NCBI GenBank assembly: GCA_017999915.1
Contig: JAGNKX010000005.1
Coordinates: 1-64,000, forward strand
Reading direction: 5' to 3'
Origin: Spirochaetota bacterium
GTDB taxonomy: Bacteria > Spirochaetota > UBA4802 > UBA5550
Length of the DNA stretch: 64,000 nucleotides
The notes beneath the pieces are model-generated. The model did not search any database and had not been told where the DNA came from. It saw only the letters and a list, made by a program, of their open reading frames with translations. Shown piece after piece: positions 7,785 through 16,839 of the stretch. How positions within the stretch are numbered: the stretch's first letter is position 1; each line of letters starts with the position of its first letter. The position numbers and the translations under genes are program-made.

Positions 7785-8780
7785 TTATATCTTGTCAGTC
7801 AGATGCTCGATGGCGCGCAGCTTGACCATCTTCTCGATGCCGCCGTTCAATTCCAGGTACTCGTTGAAGTTCTTCGTATCGAGAACCTGCTTCTTGAAGA
7901 ACTTCTTGAATTCCTCGGGGTCCTTCTCGATGTTCAGCCATTCTTTCAGATATGCCTCGTCCGAGAAATACTCGTAGGGCATGTTGCCGGGATAGCTGCC
8001 ATAGGGGACCTCCACGACGGCGTCAACGCACCAGAAGGGAATGAAGGTCGCGTGGGGCTGGCGCCTGATCTCTTCATTGGGGATGATCCTTTCCGTCGTG
8101 AGCACGACCCGCTTGGCCGCCTTGGCCAGGTCCTGGTCGGACACCGAGGAGCCGAATACGTGGGCATTTCCATATACGTCGCACTCATGGACGTGGATGG
8201 CGGCAAAGTCCGGATAGAGCGCAGGGTGAGCCACGTACTTCTGCCCGGTGAAGGGGCACAGGATCTCCTTGTCCGCGCTGTACTTGAATGTGTCGGTCCC
8301 CATGATGTTGCGCGCGGGGATGAACGACAGGCCCATGGCCGCGGCCTTGATCCGCCAGGAAAGCGTCGCGTTGGTCCATTCAGTGAGTTTGATCTTGCCG
8401 CTTTCGACCGCGCGGCGCGAGCTGGGGGAAAGGCCCCGCGCTTCGAGACCTATGATATAAGCTATATCCAGCCGGTCAATGCAATCGCCCGCGACCAGTA
8501 TCTGCATGTCATGGGTCGCCGTATGGCCCGCAAAGGCCAGGTTTTTCTTTCCCTGCCGGCATATCTCATGCAGGATAGCCGTGGGGATCCTGTTCGCGCC
8601 AAACCCGCCTATGGTCAGATAATCGCCGTCTTTCAATAGTCTCTTAACCGCATCTTCCGCGGTGGTGACCTTGTTGACCATGGCGCGGGATTTGTGCCTG
8701 AAGAACTCCCGAGCCTTGTCGGCATCAGGATCGGAAAACAGTTGGTTTTGGCCCTGTTTCAGTTCAACTGCCTTGTTCAT
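7785..8780 (-). CDS. CoA-transferase family I, subunit A
   Basis: A 331-residue alpha subunit of a glutaconate-type CoA transferase. Visible signatures are DYLTIGGFGANRIPTAILHE (CoA-binding glycine-rich loop near residue 55), IHVHECDVYGNAHVFGS and the tail GGIEKMVKLRA. It pairs with the B subunit encoded 11 bp downstream. The start ATG at 8780 follows AAGGAGATAC. Within this cluster the enzyme could activate a dicarboxylic intermediate or act like IpdAB in cyclic-acid ring opening; both are inferences from context. Confidence 0.87.
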   Translation of the reverse strand: MNKAVELKQGQNQLFSDPDADKAREFFRHKSRAMVNKVTTAEDAVKRLLKDGDYLTIGGFGANRIPTAILHEICRQGKKNLAFAGHTATHDMQILVAGDCIDRLDIAYIIGLEARGLSPSSRRAVESGKIKLTEWTNATLSWRIKAAAMGLSFIPARNIMGTDTFKYSADKEILCPFTGQKYVAHPALYPDFAAIHVHECDVYGNAHVFGSSVSDQDLAKAAKRVVLTTERIIPNEEIRRQPHATFIPFWCVDAVVEVPYGSYPGNMPYEYFSDEAYLKEWLNIEKDPEEFKKFFKKQVLDTKNFNEYLELNGGIEKMVKLRAIEHLTDKI

Positions 8781-8843
8781 ATTGTATCTCCTTAATCCTC
8801 CCGGATTTATATTGCCGTAACGTGTAACGCTACCGCTGTTTCC

Positions 8844-10691
8844 TTAGTTAGATTTTTGCGCGTACAATTCGTCGACCGCTTCCTTGCCGTACATGTCCGC
8901 GATGAGGTCCTTGTACTTCTCCTGCACGACCTTCCGCTTGACCTTGAGCGACGGTGTCAGCTCGCCGCCTTCCTGGGAAAAATCCGTCTTCACGATCCGG
9001 TACTGCTTGATCGATTCGTACTTGGCCAGGTGGGTGTTGCGCTCGTCGACGTGCTTCTGGATCATATCGAGCACCTTCTGGTTGTCCAGCAGTTCGGCCG
9101 GCTTGTCGTAGGATATGCCTTCCTGCTTGGCGAACCGCTCAACCTCTTCCAGGTTGATATTGCACAGGCCGGAGAGGTATTTCTTCTTCTCGCCGATGAC
9201 GATGAACTGGGTGAAGAGAGGATCGGACTTGAAGAGGCCCTCGATCTTCTGCGGCGCGACGTTCTTCCCGCCGGAGGTGATGATGAGGTCCTTCTTGCGG
9301 TCCGTGATGAGAAGGTTACCCTCTTCGTCGAACATCCCGATGTCACCCGACATGAAATAACCGTCCGGCGTGAAGGCTTCCGCCGTCTCCTCAGGCAATT
9401 TCCAGTAACCCTTGATGACGTTGCCGCCCTTGAGCAGTATCTCGCCGTCGTCGGCGATCTTCATATCCTGGCCGGGCATCGGTTTGCCCGCGGTTCCGAT
9501 CTTGTAATCGGCCAGGGACTGCATGGTGGCGGGAGCCGTGGTTTCCGTCATGCCGTATCCCGATATGACGGTGATACCGGCGGCGTTGAAGAACCGTATG
9601 ATCTCCTCGGCCGTGGGGGCGCCCGATGCCGTCATCCAGGAGACGCGACCGCCCAGCTTTTCCTGGAGCTTCTTGAAGATGATCGCGTAGGCGATCTTGT
9701 ATTTCAGCTTGAGCGTAATGGGTATGCTCTTGTGCTTTTCGCGGTATTCGCTGATGCGGTTGCCCACCTTCTGGCCCCACCTGAACACTTTCTGCTTGAA
9801 GGCCGACTGTTCCTGCACCTGTGCCATGATCTTCTGGTACACCTTTTCGCATACGCGGGGCACCGCGAGGATCATGGTGGGGCGCTTCTCCGCGAAGTCG
9901 TCGAGGAGCGTATCGATGCTTTCCGCGTAGGATGTCCAGATGCCGCAGTACATGGCGTAGAAGTGGCCGGCTATCCGCTGGAACACGTGCGACAGCGGCA
10001 GAAACGCGACAAGGACATCCTTGTCGGAGGCGAAATGCGGCTCGATCTTATCGAGGGACTGGACGATCCAGAAAATATTGCCGTGTGAAATCATGGCGCC
10101 CTTGGGCAGTCCCGTTGTCCCGGAAGTATAGACCAGGGTCGCGAGATCGTCCGGCGTGACTTCCTGTGCGAGCTTTTCGAAAAGGGCCGGGTCCTCGGCG
10201 TGCTTCTTTCTACCGAGTTCCAGGAGTTCGTTGAAGGTCATGATCTTGGGATGCGATTTATCAGCGTCCTTCTCTTCCATGACGACTATCTTCTCGAGTG
10301 CCGGGCACTTTTTCTCTATTTCCAGGACCTTCTTGAGCTGGCTCTTGTTTTCCGCGATAATTACTTTAGATTCGGAGTTGTTGAGTATATATTCTATCTC
10401 TTCCGAAACAAGGGTCTGGTAGACCGGGATCACGACCGCGCCGATACCCAGGGTGCCCAGGTCGGCGTATAGCCACTCCAGCCGGTTATCAGCCAGCAAC
10501 GCCACCATCTGCCCCTTCCTTATGCCGAGAGAATACAGGCCGAGCCCCGCCGCGCGGGCCCGTTCGTAGTACTCGTTCCACGACGCGCCTTCCCATACGC
10601 CGCGAAGTTTTTTCTCAACCGCAAGCCTATCACCATATTTCTTGACCCGATTGCGAAACACATCATTAATAGTCTTTTCTGTCATATCCAT
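8844..10691 (-). CDS. fadD: Long-chain acyl-CoA synthetase (AMP-forming)
   Basis: A 615-residue ANL-superfamily ligase of the long-chain/FAA type. It activates a carboxylic acid to acyl-AMP and then acyl-CoA. Motifs: the P-loop LVYTSGTTGLPKGAMISHGN near residue 190, GYGMTET (A5) near residue 375, and SGDIGMFDEEGNLLITDRKKD (A7-A8) near residue 455. FAD-type long-chain enzymes have this large insert and a C-terminal lysine region. GGGGG precedes the ATG at 10691 with normal spacing; a GTG one codon earlier is less likely. It provides the entry step for the surrounding cluster. Chain specificity is unknown. Confidence 0.92.
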   Translation of the reverse strand: MDMTEKTINDVFRNRVKKYGDRLAVEKKLRGVWEGASWNEYYERARAAGLGLYSLGIRKGQMVALLADNRLEWLYADLGTLGIGAVVIPVYQTLVSEEIEYILNNSESKVIIAENKSQLKKVLEIEKKCPALEKIVVMEEKDADKSHPKIMTFNELLELGRKKHAEDPALFEKLAQEVTPDDLATLVYTSGTTGLPKGAMISHGNIFWIVQSLDKIEPHFASDKDVLVAFLPLSHVFQRIAGHFYAMYCGIWTSYAESIDTLLDDFAEKRPTMILAVPRVCEKVYQKIMAQVQEQSAFKQKVFRWGQKVGNRISEYREKHKSIPITLKLKYKIAYAIIFKKLQEKLGGRVSWMTASGAPTAEEIIRFFNAAGITVISGYGMTETTAPATMQSLADYKIGTAGKPMPGQDMKIADDGEILLKGGNVIKGYWKLPEETAEAFTPDGYFMSGDIGMFDEEGNLLITDRKKDLIITSGGKNVAPQKIEGLFKSDPLFTQFIVIGEKKKYLSGLCNINLEEVERFAKQEGISYDKPAELLDNQKVLDMIQKHVDERNTHLAKYESIKQYRIVKTDFSQEGGELTPSLKVKRKVVQEKYKDLIADMYGKEAVDELYAQKSN

Positions 10692-10812
10692 CACAAGCCC
10701 CCTATGTTATAGTACAATCGTTGTTTCCAAACTGTTCAGGTCATTATGCGCGCCGGTCAGCAAGCCGCATGAATCTCATAACACCCAACGAGCGGCGTTG
10801 ACGCCTGCTCCA

Positions 10813-11592
10813 TTATTTTCCTTTAAAAACGGGCTTTCTCTTTTCCAAAAATGCCGCGATACCCTCCTTCTTATCCTCAGTCTCGGCCAATTTGCCGAAG
10901 AGACTGCTTTCAAGCTTGAGTCCTTCTTCGAGGGGAAGATCCACTCCCTTCGTGACAGCCTCGATGATGGCCCCCATGACCACCCCTCCCTTGAAGGATA
11001 GATCTTTCGCGAACTTCATCGCCTCTTCTAAAAGATTCGCGTGGGGAATGACCCGGTTCACCAGGCCGATCCTGTCGCATTCAGCCGCGGGGAGGAACTT
11101 GCCGGAGAGCATGATCTCCATGGCCCGCGCCTTGCCCAGTACGCGCGCCGCGCGCTGCGTCCCGCCGAAGCCCGGCATGACGCCCAGCATGACTTCCGGA
11201 AGGCCCATCTGGGCCTGGTCGCTGATGAACCGGATATGGCACGCCAGGGCAAGCTCGGTGCCGCCGCCCAGGCAGAGACCGTTGATGGCGGCGATCATCG
11301 GTTTCGGTGAAAATTCTATAAGATTCATTATTTCATGGGCCCGGCCGGTGAGCGTCTCACCCGCCTCCCTGGTATTGACATTCTGCACCTTGTTGATATC
11401 CGCGCCGACGACGAAGGTACCGCCTTCGCCGGTTATCACCACGACCTTGACCGGATCATCAACCTGAATCTTGTGGAGGCAGAATTCCAGCTCCAGCATG
11501 GTCTGCTCGTCCAGGGCGTTCATCGGCGGGTTATTGATCTTCAAAAGAGCCACGCCCCGTTCATTGACTTCATAACTGCATTTCGCACTCAT
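10813..11592 (-). CDS. Enoyl-CoA hydratase/isomerase
   Basis: A 259-residue crotonase-family hydratase adding water to 2-enoyl-CoA. The oxyanion-hole segment (GGTFVVGADI) is at residues ~65-75. Both catalytic Glu positions of classical hydratases are kept: GGGTELALAC near residue 110 and LPEVMLGVMPGFGGTQ near residue 135. The C-terminus EKRKPVFKGK is standard. The ATG at 11592 is 8 nt after GAGG and is chosen over a GTG two codons upstream. It sits between the acyl-CoA synthetase and the DUF35-keto-acid cleavage fusion, in line with a beta-oxidation-like route. Confidence 0.92.
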   Translation of the reverse strand: MSAKCSYEVNERGVALLKINNPPMNALDEQTMLELEFCLHKIQVDDPVKVVVITGEGGTFVVGADINKVQNVNTREAGETLTGRAHEIMNLIEFSPKPMIAAINGLCLGGGTELALACHIRFISDQAQMGLPEVMLGVMPGFGGTQRAARVLGKARAMEIMLSGKFLPAAECDRIGLVNRVIPHANLLEEAMKFAKDLSFKGGVVMGAIIEAVTKGVDLPLEEGLKLESSLFGKLAETEDKKEGIAAFLEKRKPVFKGK

Positions 11593-11623
11593 TGACACAC
11601 CTCATAATAGTACATGTGCCTCA

Positions 11624-11711
11624 CATCCTCCCCCTTGATGGGGGAGGACCGAGGTGGGGGTGGGTTTCTTATTTACACCCTCCCCCTGCCCCTCCCATCA
11701 AGGGAGGGGTG
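11624..11711. repeat. GC-rich palindromic intergenic repeat, copy 3
   Basis: Nearly the same sequence as the element at 3889-3973: CCTCCCCC-ttgat-GGGGGAGG, a GGTGGGGGTGGG spacer, then the inverted form CCCCTCCC-atcaa-GGGAGGGG. It separates the enoyl-CoA hydratase and the DUF35-BKACE gene. Confidence 0.8.
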
Positions 11712-11719
11712 CAGCAAGA

Positions 11720-13147
11720 TTACTTCTTCTTCAATCCCATCATCGCGCGTGCTTCGGCCGGCGTCGCTATCGGTCTGCCAATGCACTCGCACATCCTTGC
11801 TGCCACTTCAACAAGCTCGTAGCTGCCCTTGGCCAGCTCGCCGTTGGGCATCCGGATGTTATCCTCGAGGCCGACCCTCATATTGCCGCCCAGGAGGCAG
11901 GACTGCATGATGGCCGGGAACTCGTCCGTTCCGACGCCACAGGTGGTGAAGGTGGCCTTCGGCGGCAGGGCGTTCATGAGGGCTATGAAGGAATCGGCCC
12001 TGAAGGACTGCCCGCCGGCGACGCCCCAGACGAAGTTGAAGTTCATCGGGTCGCTGAAGATGCCCTGCTTGGCGATAAGCATCGTGTTGTCGAGGCCGCC
12101 CATGTCGTACACTTCTATCTCCGGCTTTACGCCGTTCTCTTCCATGGCCTTGCCGAAATCCTGCAGCATGGTGAAGGTGTTCTCGAACACGAAGTCGATG
12201 AAGATCTTGCCGGTCTTCCGGTCGATGATACTGAAGTTCATCGTGTTGGTGTTCAGGGAGGCCATTTCCGGCTTGATCGCCACGATCTGGCTGATCCGCT
12301 GCTCCGGGGTCTTGCCCATGCCGACGGCGGAGCTCAGGTTCACGATGAGATCCGGGCACTTGTCCTTGATCGCGTCGTGGGTCGCCTTGATCCGGCCATG
12401 ATCATGGGTTGCCATGCCGTTTTCCTCGCGGGCGTGGACGTGCACCATGGCCGCCCCGGCCTTGTAACACTTGTAGGCTTCTTCCGCGAACTCGGCCGGC
12501 GTGTACGGCACGTTCGGGTTCTGGTTCTTCATGGTTGCGGCGCCGGTGAGTGCCGCCGTGAGAATTGCTGGTTTTGACATATCTGGTTTTCCCCCTCTTT
12601 TAGTTACTTGAGTATCGGGTTCGTCATCGGGAACCCACTGTTTCCGCGCCGCATTGCGCTCATGAACCGACAGAGTCTCAACGGCGGGCTTGAAATGATC
12701 TATGTCGAGGATCGTGCTCGTGGTTTCTTTCGCGAACACGGCCTCCACTTTCATCCCTATTTTCACGTCCTCGATTTTGCATTCCTCGAGAATGTGCATG
12801 AAGGGCGTCGTTGCGCCTTCCAGGTGTATGAGGGCCAGGACAAAGGGCGCCTTCCGCGGATGGTGTTTGTCGTCATAGCGCACCACCGTGAAATTCGTCA
12901 CCGAACCCTTGTTGCCCACCTCGACCCAGTTCTCGCGGATATCGGTGAAGTCCTTGTCGCATACCTGCCGCGGGGGAAGGTATACGGTGTTGCAGGTAGG
13001 GCATTTTACTCCCATGATCTTCTTCTGGTCCCGAATGGTCGTGATGAACTTGCTGCCGACCCGGCCTGCGAAGTAGGTGTAAGGAAGCGCCATCTTACCT
13101 TCAACAAGAAAGCTATCTTCAAATCCTTTCATTGGCTTGGTTGTCAT
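11720..13147 (-). CDS. DUF35 domain fused to beta-keto-acid cleavage enzyme (BKACE/DUF849)
   Basis: A 475-residue two-domain protein. Residues ~1-155 are a DUF35 zinc ribbon/OB fold (VKCPTCNTVYLPPRQVCDKD, with the fourth ribbon Cys replaced by Asp). Residues ~190-475 are a BKACE enzyme, which cleaves beta-keto acids with acetyl-CoA in the 3-keto-5-aminohexanoate cleavage family. The zinc ligands HVH (AAMVHVHAREENG) and the GLEDN motif (MRVGLEDNIRMPNG) are present. An internal in-frame ATG at 12580 begins MSKPAILTAALTGA, exactly where free-standing BKACEs start, and is preceded by GAGGGGG at good spacing. So the two parts may be a fusion, a fusion with an internal start, or two genes joined by an assembly error. 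Confidence 0.85.
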   Translation of the reverse strand: MTTKPMKGFEDSFLVEGKMALPYTYFAGRVGSKFITTIRDQKKIMGVKCPTCNTVYLPPRQVCDKDFTDIRENWVEVGNKGSVTNFTVVRYDDKHHPRKAPFVLALIHLEGATTPFMHILEECKIEDVKIGMKVEAVFAKETTSTILDIDHFKPAVETLSVHERNAARKQWVPDDEPDTQVTKRGGKPDMSKPAILTAALTGAATMKNQNPNVPYTPAEFAEEAYKCYKAGAAMVHVHAREENGMATHDHGRIKATHDAIKDKCPDLIVNLSSAVGMGKTPEQRISQIVAIKPEMASLNTNTMNFSIIDRKTGKIFIDFVFENTFTMLQDFGKAMEENGVKPEIEVYDMGGLDNTMLIAKQGIFSDPMNFNFVWGVAGGQSFRADSFIALMNALPPKATFTTCGVGTDEFPAIMQSCLLGGNMRVGLEDNIRMPNGELAKGSYELVEVAARMCECIGRPIATPAEARAMMGLKKK

Positions 13148-13158
13148 ATCCCTGCTCC

Positions 13159-14349
13159 TTATTCATCTATTTCGAAATATTTGATGTCCCAGATGTCGCC
13201 GATCCGGTTTTCCTCCCAGACGGGGCGGACCCGGGTTCCCTTCTTATCGTCCCAGCCCATCTGTATCTTTTCTATCTGGTCCCTCCGGATGAAATGCGGC
13301 AGGGTCTCGTTCCCCTTGCAGCCGTCCAGGAGGATGTTGATCGATCCATACGGGGTCTCCCGTGCGACGCCGGTAAGCGGGTCGGGCATTGCGTAGTAAA
13401 CGATGTCCATGTAGCGGACCTCTCCCTTGGGACCGACTTCCACGTATTCATTGACGCGGATACGACACTCAGCGCACACTTCCCGGGGCGGCAGCTGCAG
13501 ACGGCCGCACTTGGGGCATTTGTTGGCGATGATCTTCTTGTCTTTCAGCCCCTTGAGGAATTTGCCCATGACGGGACCGGTAGCGAACTTCTGGTTGACC
13601 GATATGGTCCTCTTGATCGCCAGGAGCTCCTGCTCGGGAGCGGCGCCCCCCGCGGGGTCCTTATATTTATCAAAAAGGACCGGCCATTTCGTGGCCATCA
13701 TGTTGATATCGCCCTTGGCCCCGGCCTTGCCGGATGCCATCAGGCTCTGGGCGTCGATTTTTCCCAGGATGAAGTCGACATAGTCCTTGGCGTCGTTGAA
13801 CTCCAGGGTAACCGTCGGTTTCCCTTCTATGGTCTCCGTGATCGAGCACTTTTTATCCTTTACAAATACGGTCCACTTGCCGCCGTCCGGTCCGCCCAGG
13901 TCAAAGGCGAAGGAGGCGTCGACACCATCGGAGGCGTCGGCTTTAAAGCGCGGCACCATTGTCGCGAACATATCCGCGAGATACTCCTTTGTCGTCATCG
14001 CCTTCGGCCCTATGACGAACTTGCGGAAGAGCTTGCCGGTCTTGCCGAAGGCGCCCATGTCGCCGTCGACCTTGACCTTGCCGCCCATGAAGGCGTTGGC
14101 CGCGTCCACCTTGCCGGTGTTGACGCCCACGAAAGTCTCACCGTCGGCCTTCATGGTCGCCACGGCGCCGGACAGGTTATCGGTCTTCTCGATGGTCATC
14201 GCACCGTTCTTGACCGTCAGCTTCCACTTACCCTCGTCCTTGATGTCGTAGCCGAAGACGGCGTCGACATCCTTGGCGCCTTCGGGACGGAAGCGTTCCT
14301 TCATTGAGTTGAATATATCTTCTACTTTTACTCCCCAGTATTCTGCCAT
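13159..14349 (-). CDS. SCP2-SCP2-DUF35 fusion protein
   Basis: A 396-residue protein with two SCP2 (sterol carrier protein 2) lipid-binding domains followed by a DUF35 module. The first SCP2 spans about residues 5-110 (FNSMKERF, GAVATMKADGETFVGV), the second about 115-225 (TVTLEFNDAKDYVDFILGK), and the zinc ribbon NKCPKCGRLQLPPREVCAEC lies near residue 280 with all four Cys. SCP2 binds long acyl-CoA or sterols; DUF35 docks on thiolase-fold enzymes. In animals SCP-x joins SCP2 to thiolase directly; here SCP2 is joined to the partner subunit instead. ATG 14349 follows TAGGAGGAG. The thiolase pair encoded just upstream is the probable partner. Confidence 0.88.
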   Translation of the reverse strand: MAEYWGVKVEDIFNSMKERFRPEGAKDVDAVFGYDIKDEGKWKLTVKNGAMTIEKTDNLSGAVATMKADGETFVGVNTGKVDAANAFMGGKVKVDGDMGAFGKTGKLFRKFVIGPKAMTTKEYLADMFATMVPRFKADASDGVDASFAFDLGGPDGGKWTVFVKDKKCSITETIEGKPTVTLEFNDAKDYVDFILGKIDAQSLMASGKAGAKGDINMMATKWPVLFDKYKDPAGGAAPEQELLAIKRTISVNQKFATGPVMGKFLKGLKDKKIIANKCPKCGRLQLPPREVCAECRIRVNEYVEVGPKGEVRYMDIVYYAMPDPLTGVARETPYGSINILLDGCKGNETLPHFIRRDQIEKIQMGWDDKKGTRVRPVWEENRIGDIWDIKYFEIDE

Positions 14350-14359
14350 AATTCTCCTC

Positions 14360-15559
14360 CTACCAGTTAAGTTCCTTCTCGAGCATCGTGAGCACCGTCC
14401 ACATGGTGCCGCCGAAGCCGGAAGCGAGCGCGTGATTGACCGGGGTCGGTATCTGGTGGCCTCCCGCATTGCCGCGAACCTGCAGCGCCGCTTCAGCCAC
14501 CCGGATCAGTGCCGTGGCGCCGATGGGGTTCGACCCGATAACGCCGCCGGACGGGTTGATGGGCATTTTGCCGCCGATCATGATTTCATGGGCTTCGATA
14601 AGCTTAATATGCTCATCGCCCTCGAGGCCGAAGAAGTCCTTAATCCAGTCCATGGCCCACCAGGTCGCCGGATCGTACATCTCAAACACGTCGAAGTATT
14701 CGATGGGAACCTTGATATCGTTGCGCTTGAATAGCTGCTCAGCCGCGAATTTATGGGTCCTCATCCAGGGATACTTCTTGTTGTATCCGAATATAGTGAA
14801 GGTCTCTTCCTTGTGTACCGTGATATGGTCCCGTATCCACACCGGGTTCTTGCTGAGTTCTTTCGCCTTTTTCTCGCAGGCGTAAATGACGCAGCAGGCA
14901 CCGTCGGACTGGGAGCACATCTCGATGAGCTTCAGGTCGCCGACGAGGCGCGGCGATGTCTTGACGAGGTCGTCTATCTGACTGAAATCGAGGCCGAAGG
15001 ATCGGTGCGCGTTGGGATTGAGTCCAGCGTGCTTGTCCATGATGATGCGGTAGGTCAGCGACGCCCTGTTGGCGCGCTCCAGGCCTATCGTGTCTATGAC
15101 GTCATATGCGGCGGAGCCGGTGAGGGCGCCCGCCTGGATCTTCCGGAACCAGAGGGGGTCCGCCATGTTGGTGATACCTCCAGTGGTATGGCCTTCCTGC
15201 TGCTTCTCGAAGCCGATGGCCATGACTATATCATACATGCCCGAAGCTACCAGGTTATCCGACGCGATATTGAGCGTCCCGCCGACGGTACCGCCGGTGG
15301 TGATCCGGATACAGTCCTTGCCAAAAGCGCCTGTGCCCAGGGTGTGCCACATATCCGGCTGGTGCACCATTTCAAAGAGCTCCATGTTGCCGTGCACGAC
15401 GCAATCTATGTCTTTCATGGTCAGGCCCGCGTCTTTCAAGGCCAGGCTGACCGCTTCATGTATCATTTCAGGCTGGTTGACATCCTCGCGGTGGCTGGAA
15501 TGTTTGGTCTGCCCGATGCCGATAATGCCGACGTTTCTGTTTTTCTTTCTGTGTGCCAT
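14360..15559 (-). CDS. Thiolase-fold protein without canonical Cys/His
   Basis: A 399-residue thiolase-superfamily protein closely resembling the one at 3985-5142 in its key segments: ITTGGTVGGTLN at the nucleophile region (no Cys) and NPSGGVIGSNPIGATA in place of GHPxGATG (Asn for His). The N-terminus RNVGIIGIGQTKHSSH is typical of SCP-x-like proteins. ATG 15559 lies 7 nt after GGGAGG. It is part of the second thiolase-pair module, 10 bp upstream of the SCP2-DUF35 fusion. An Ltp2-like retro-aldolase or a scaffold are the main possibilities; ordinary thiolysis is unlikely. Confidence 0.88.
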   Translation of the reverse strand: MAHRKKNRNVGIIGIGQTKHSSHREDVNQPEMIHEAVSLALKDAGLTMKDIDCVVHGNMELFEMVHQPDMWHTLGTGAFGKDCIRITTGGTVGGTLNIASDNLVASGMYDIVMAIGFEKQQEGHTTGGITNMADPLWFRKIQAGALTGSAAYDVIDTIGLERANRASLTYRIIMDKHAGLNPNAHRSFGLDFSQIDDLVKTSPRLVGDLKLIEMCSQSDGACCVIYACEKKAKELSKNPVWIRDHITVHKEETFTIFGYNKKYPWMRTHKFAAEQLFKRNDIKVPIEYFDVFEMYDPATWWAMDWIKDFFGLEGDEHIKLIEAHEIMIGGKMPINPSGGVIGSNPIGATALIRVAEAALQVRGNAGGHQIPTPVNHALASGFGGTMWTVLTMLEKELNW

Positions 15560-15571
15560 TGTCAAACCTCC

Positions 15572-16717
15572 CTACGCTTCCATTACTATAACGGCCTGGT
15601 GCTGGCCGGCTCCGCCGGTCGCGGCCTGTGCGAGGGCCTTCTTGGCGCCCTTGACCTGGCGGTCCCCCGCCTGCCCGGCGAGTTGATAGTAGCATTCGAT
15701 GGCCCGTGCCGCGCCCCCGAGGAGGAGCGGGTTGCCGTTGAGCTGGCCGCCCGACAGGTTCACGTTGAACTTGTCCATGCCGCCGTCGTCGATCCACTTG
15801 CCGCCCTTGCCTTCATCGGCAATGCCGACGCCCTCGGCCCACATCGGGAGCTGGTGCGCGGCGTGGTCACTCAATTCAAACACCTGTATTTCTTTTCTCG
15901 GGTCCTTGATGCCAGCCTTCTCATAGGCGCGCTGCGCCGCGTTTTTAAGAGAAAAATTGCCGGCAAGGTCCCTGTCGCCGAGGAAGTAACGGTCTATGCA
16001 GCTGCCGTACCCGGAGATCCATACGGGGTTCTTACAGAACTCTTTTGCCCTCTCTTCGCAGCAGAGAAGCATGCCGTAGGCCCAGTCGGTGACAGGATAC
16101 ACGTGCATCTCCCTCAGCGGGTCAAGGTACATCGGCGAATTCATGACTTCTTTTTCATCAACGAGTTTATTTTCACGCGCAAAGGGATTCTTTTTCGCGT
16201 TTTTCCTTGAACGGACCACAATCTTTGCGAGGTGCGCGTCCGTGACGCCTGATTTTTCCATGTATGCCCTGGCCTGCAGGGCGTCGACGTTCTGGAAATC
16301 CATGCCGAGGGGACGGCAATAGAAGGGATCATAGGCGAGGTTAGTCGCCATCCGCCGGCTCTCTCCCTGGGATTCCTTGCAATGGCCCATGAAGAGTATC
16401 ACGTCATCATGGCCGCTGAGAATGCTGGCCATGGCGTAGCCGAGGCCGTTGAGGCTCTCCTGTGCCATTTTTTCTTCGCCGCGGAAATGCGCTCCCAGCA
16501 CGTCAGTCATACCGTTGTCGGATATGGTCCGCGCGTCAAACACGTCATCTGAGCAGGAAATGATAGTCCTGATGCCTTTTTCCATGTCATAGGTGACCTT
16601 GGTCTGCTCCATTATCGGCTCGAAGCATTCGAGAAGCATGTTCTGGAACCGCATGTGATCGTATGCCGGCTCGTTTTTAACCTGCGCGACGGCGCAGATC
16701 GCTATTCTTTTACCCAT
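15572..16717 (-). CDS. Thiolase-fold protein lacking both Cys and His
   Basis: A 381-residue thiolase-superfamily protein, corresponding in order to 5153-6298 of the first module. The segment aligned with the nucleophile reads QESLNGLGYA (Asn for Cys) and the GHP motif reads QLNGNPLLLGG (Asn for His), so both classical catalytic residues appear absent. C-terminus: AATGGAGQHQAVIVM. ATG 16717 follows AGGAGG. It precedes the second thiolase by 12 bp. I infer a non-catalytic subunit of a heteromeric thiolase-fold complex; a new chemistry cannot be excluded. Confidence 0.85.
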   Translation of the reverse strand: MGKRIAICAVAQVKNEPAYDHMRFQNMLLECFEPIMEQTKVTYDMEKGIRTIISCSDDVFDARTISDNGMTDVLGAHFRGEEKMAQESLNGLGYAMASILSGHDDVILFMGHCKESQGESRRMATNLAYDPFYCRPLGMDFQNVDALQARAYMEKSGVTDAHLAKIVVRSRKNAKKNPFARENKLVDEKEVMNSPMYLDPLREMHVYPVTDWAYGMLLCCEERAKEFCKNPVWISGYGSCIDRYFLGDRDLAGNFSLKNAAQRAYEKAGIKDPRKEIQVFELSDHAAHQLPMWAEGVGIADEGKGGKWIDDGGMDKFNVNLSGGQLNGNPLLLGGAARAIECYYQLAGQAGDRQVKGAKKALAQAATGGAGQHQAVIVMEA

Positions 16718-16839
16718 TACCCATCCTCCTGTTTTTACTGAAAAGATAAAGGATCACAATAAACCTCCTGCGTAATCTTTCTGTTTTTCATTTCATTCTC
16801 AATCCCTACAACCTCACCGGCGCCCGGCACCGCACTCTC

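Noticed and set aside
7003-8780. Naming the CoA-transferase pair ipdAB or gctAB
   Set aside because: Family membership is clear, but the substrate-defining residues cannot be settled without an alignment.
14753-16210. 485-residue open frame on the plus strand
   Set aside because: Antisense of the thiolase pair, which is supported by motifs and strong ribosome sites.
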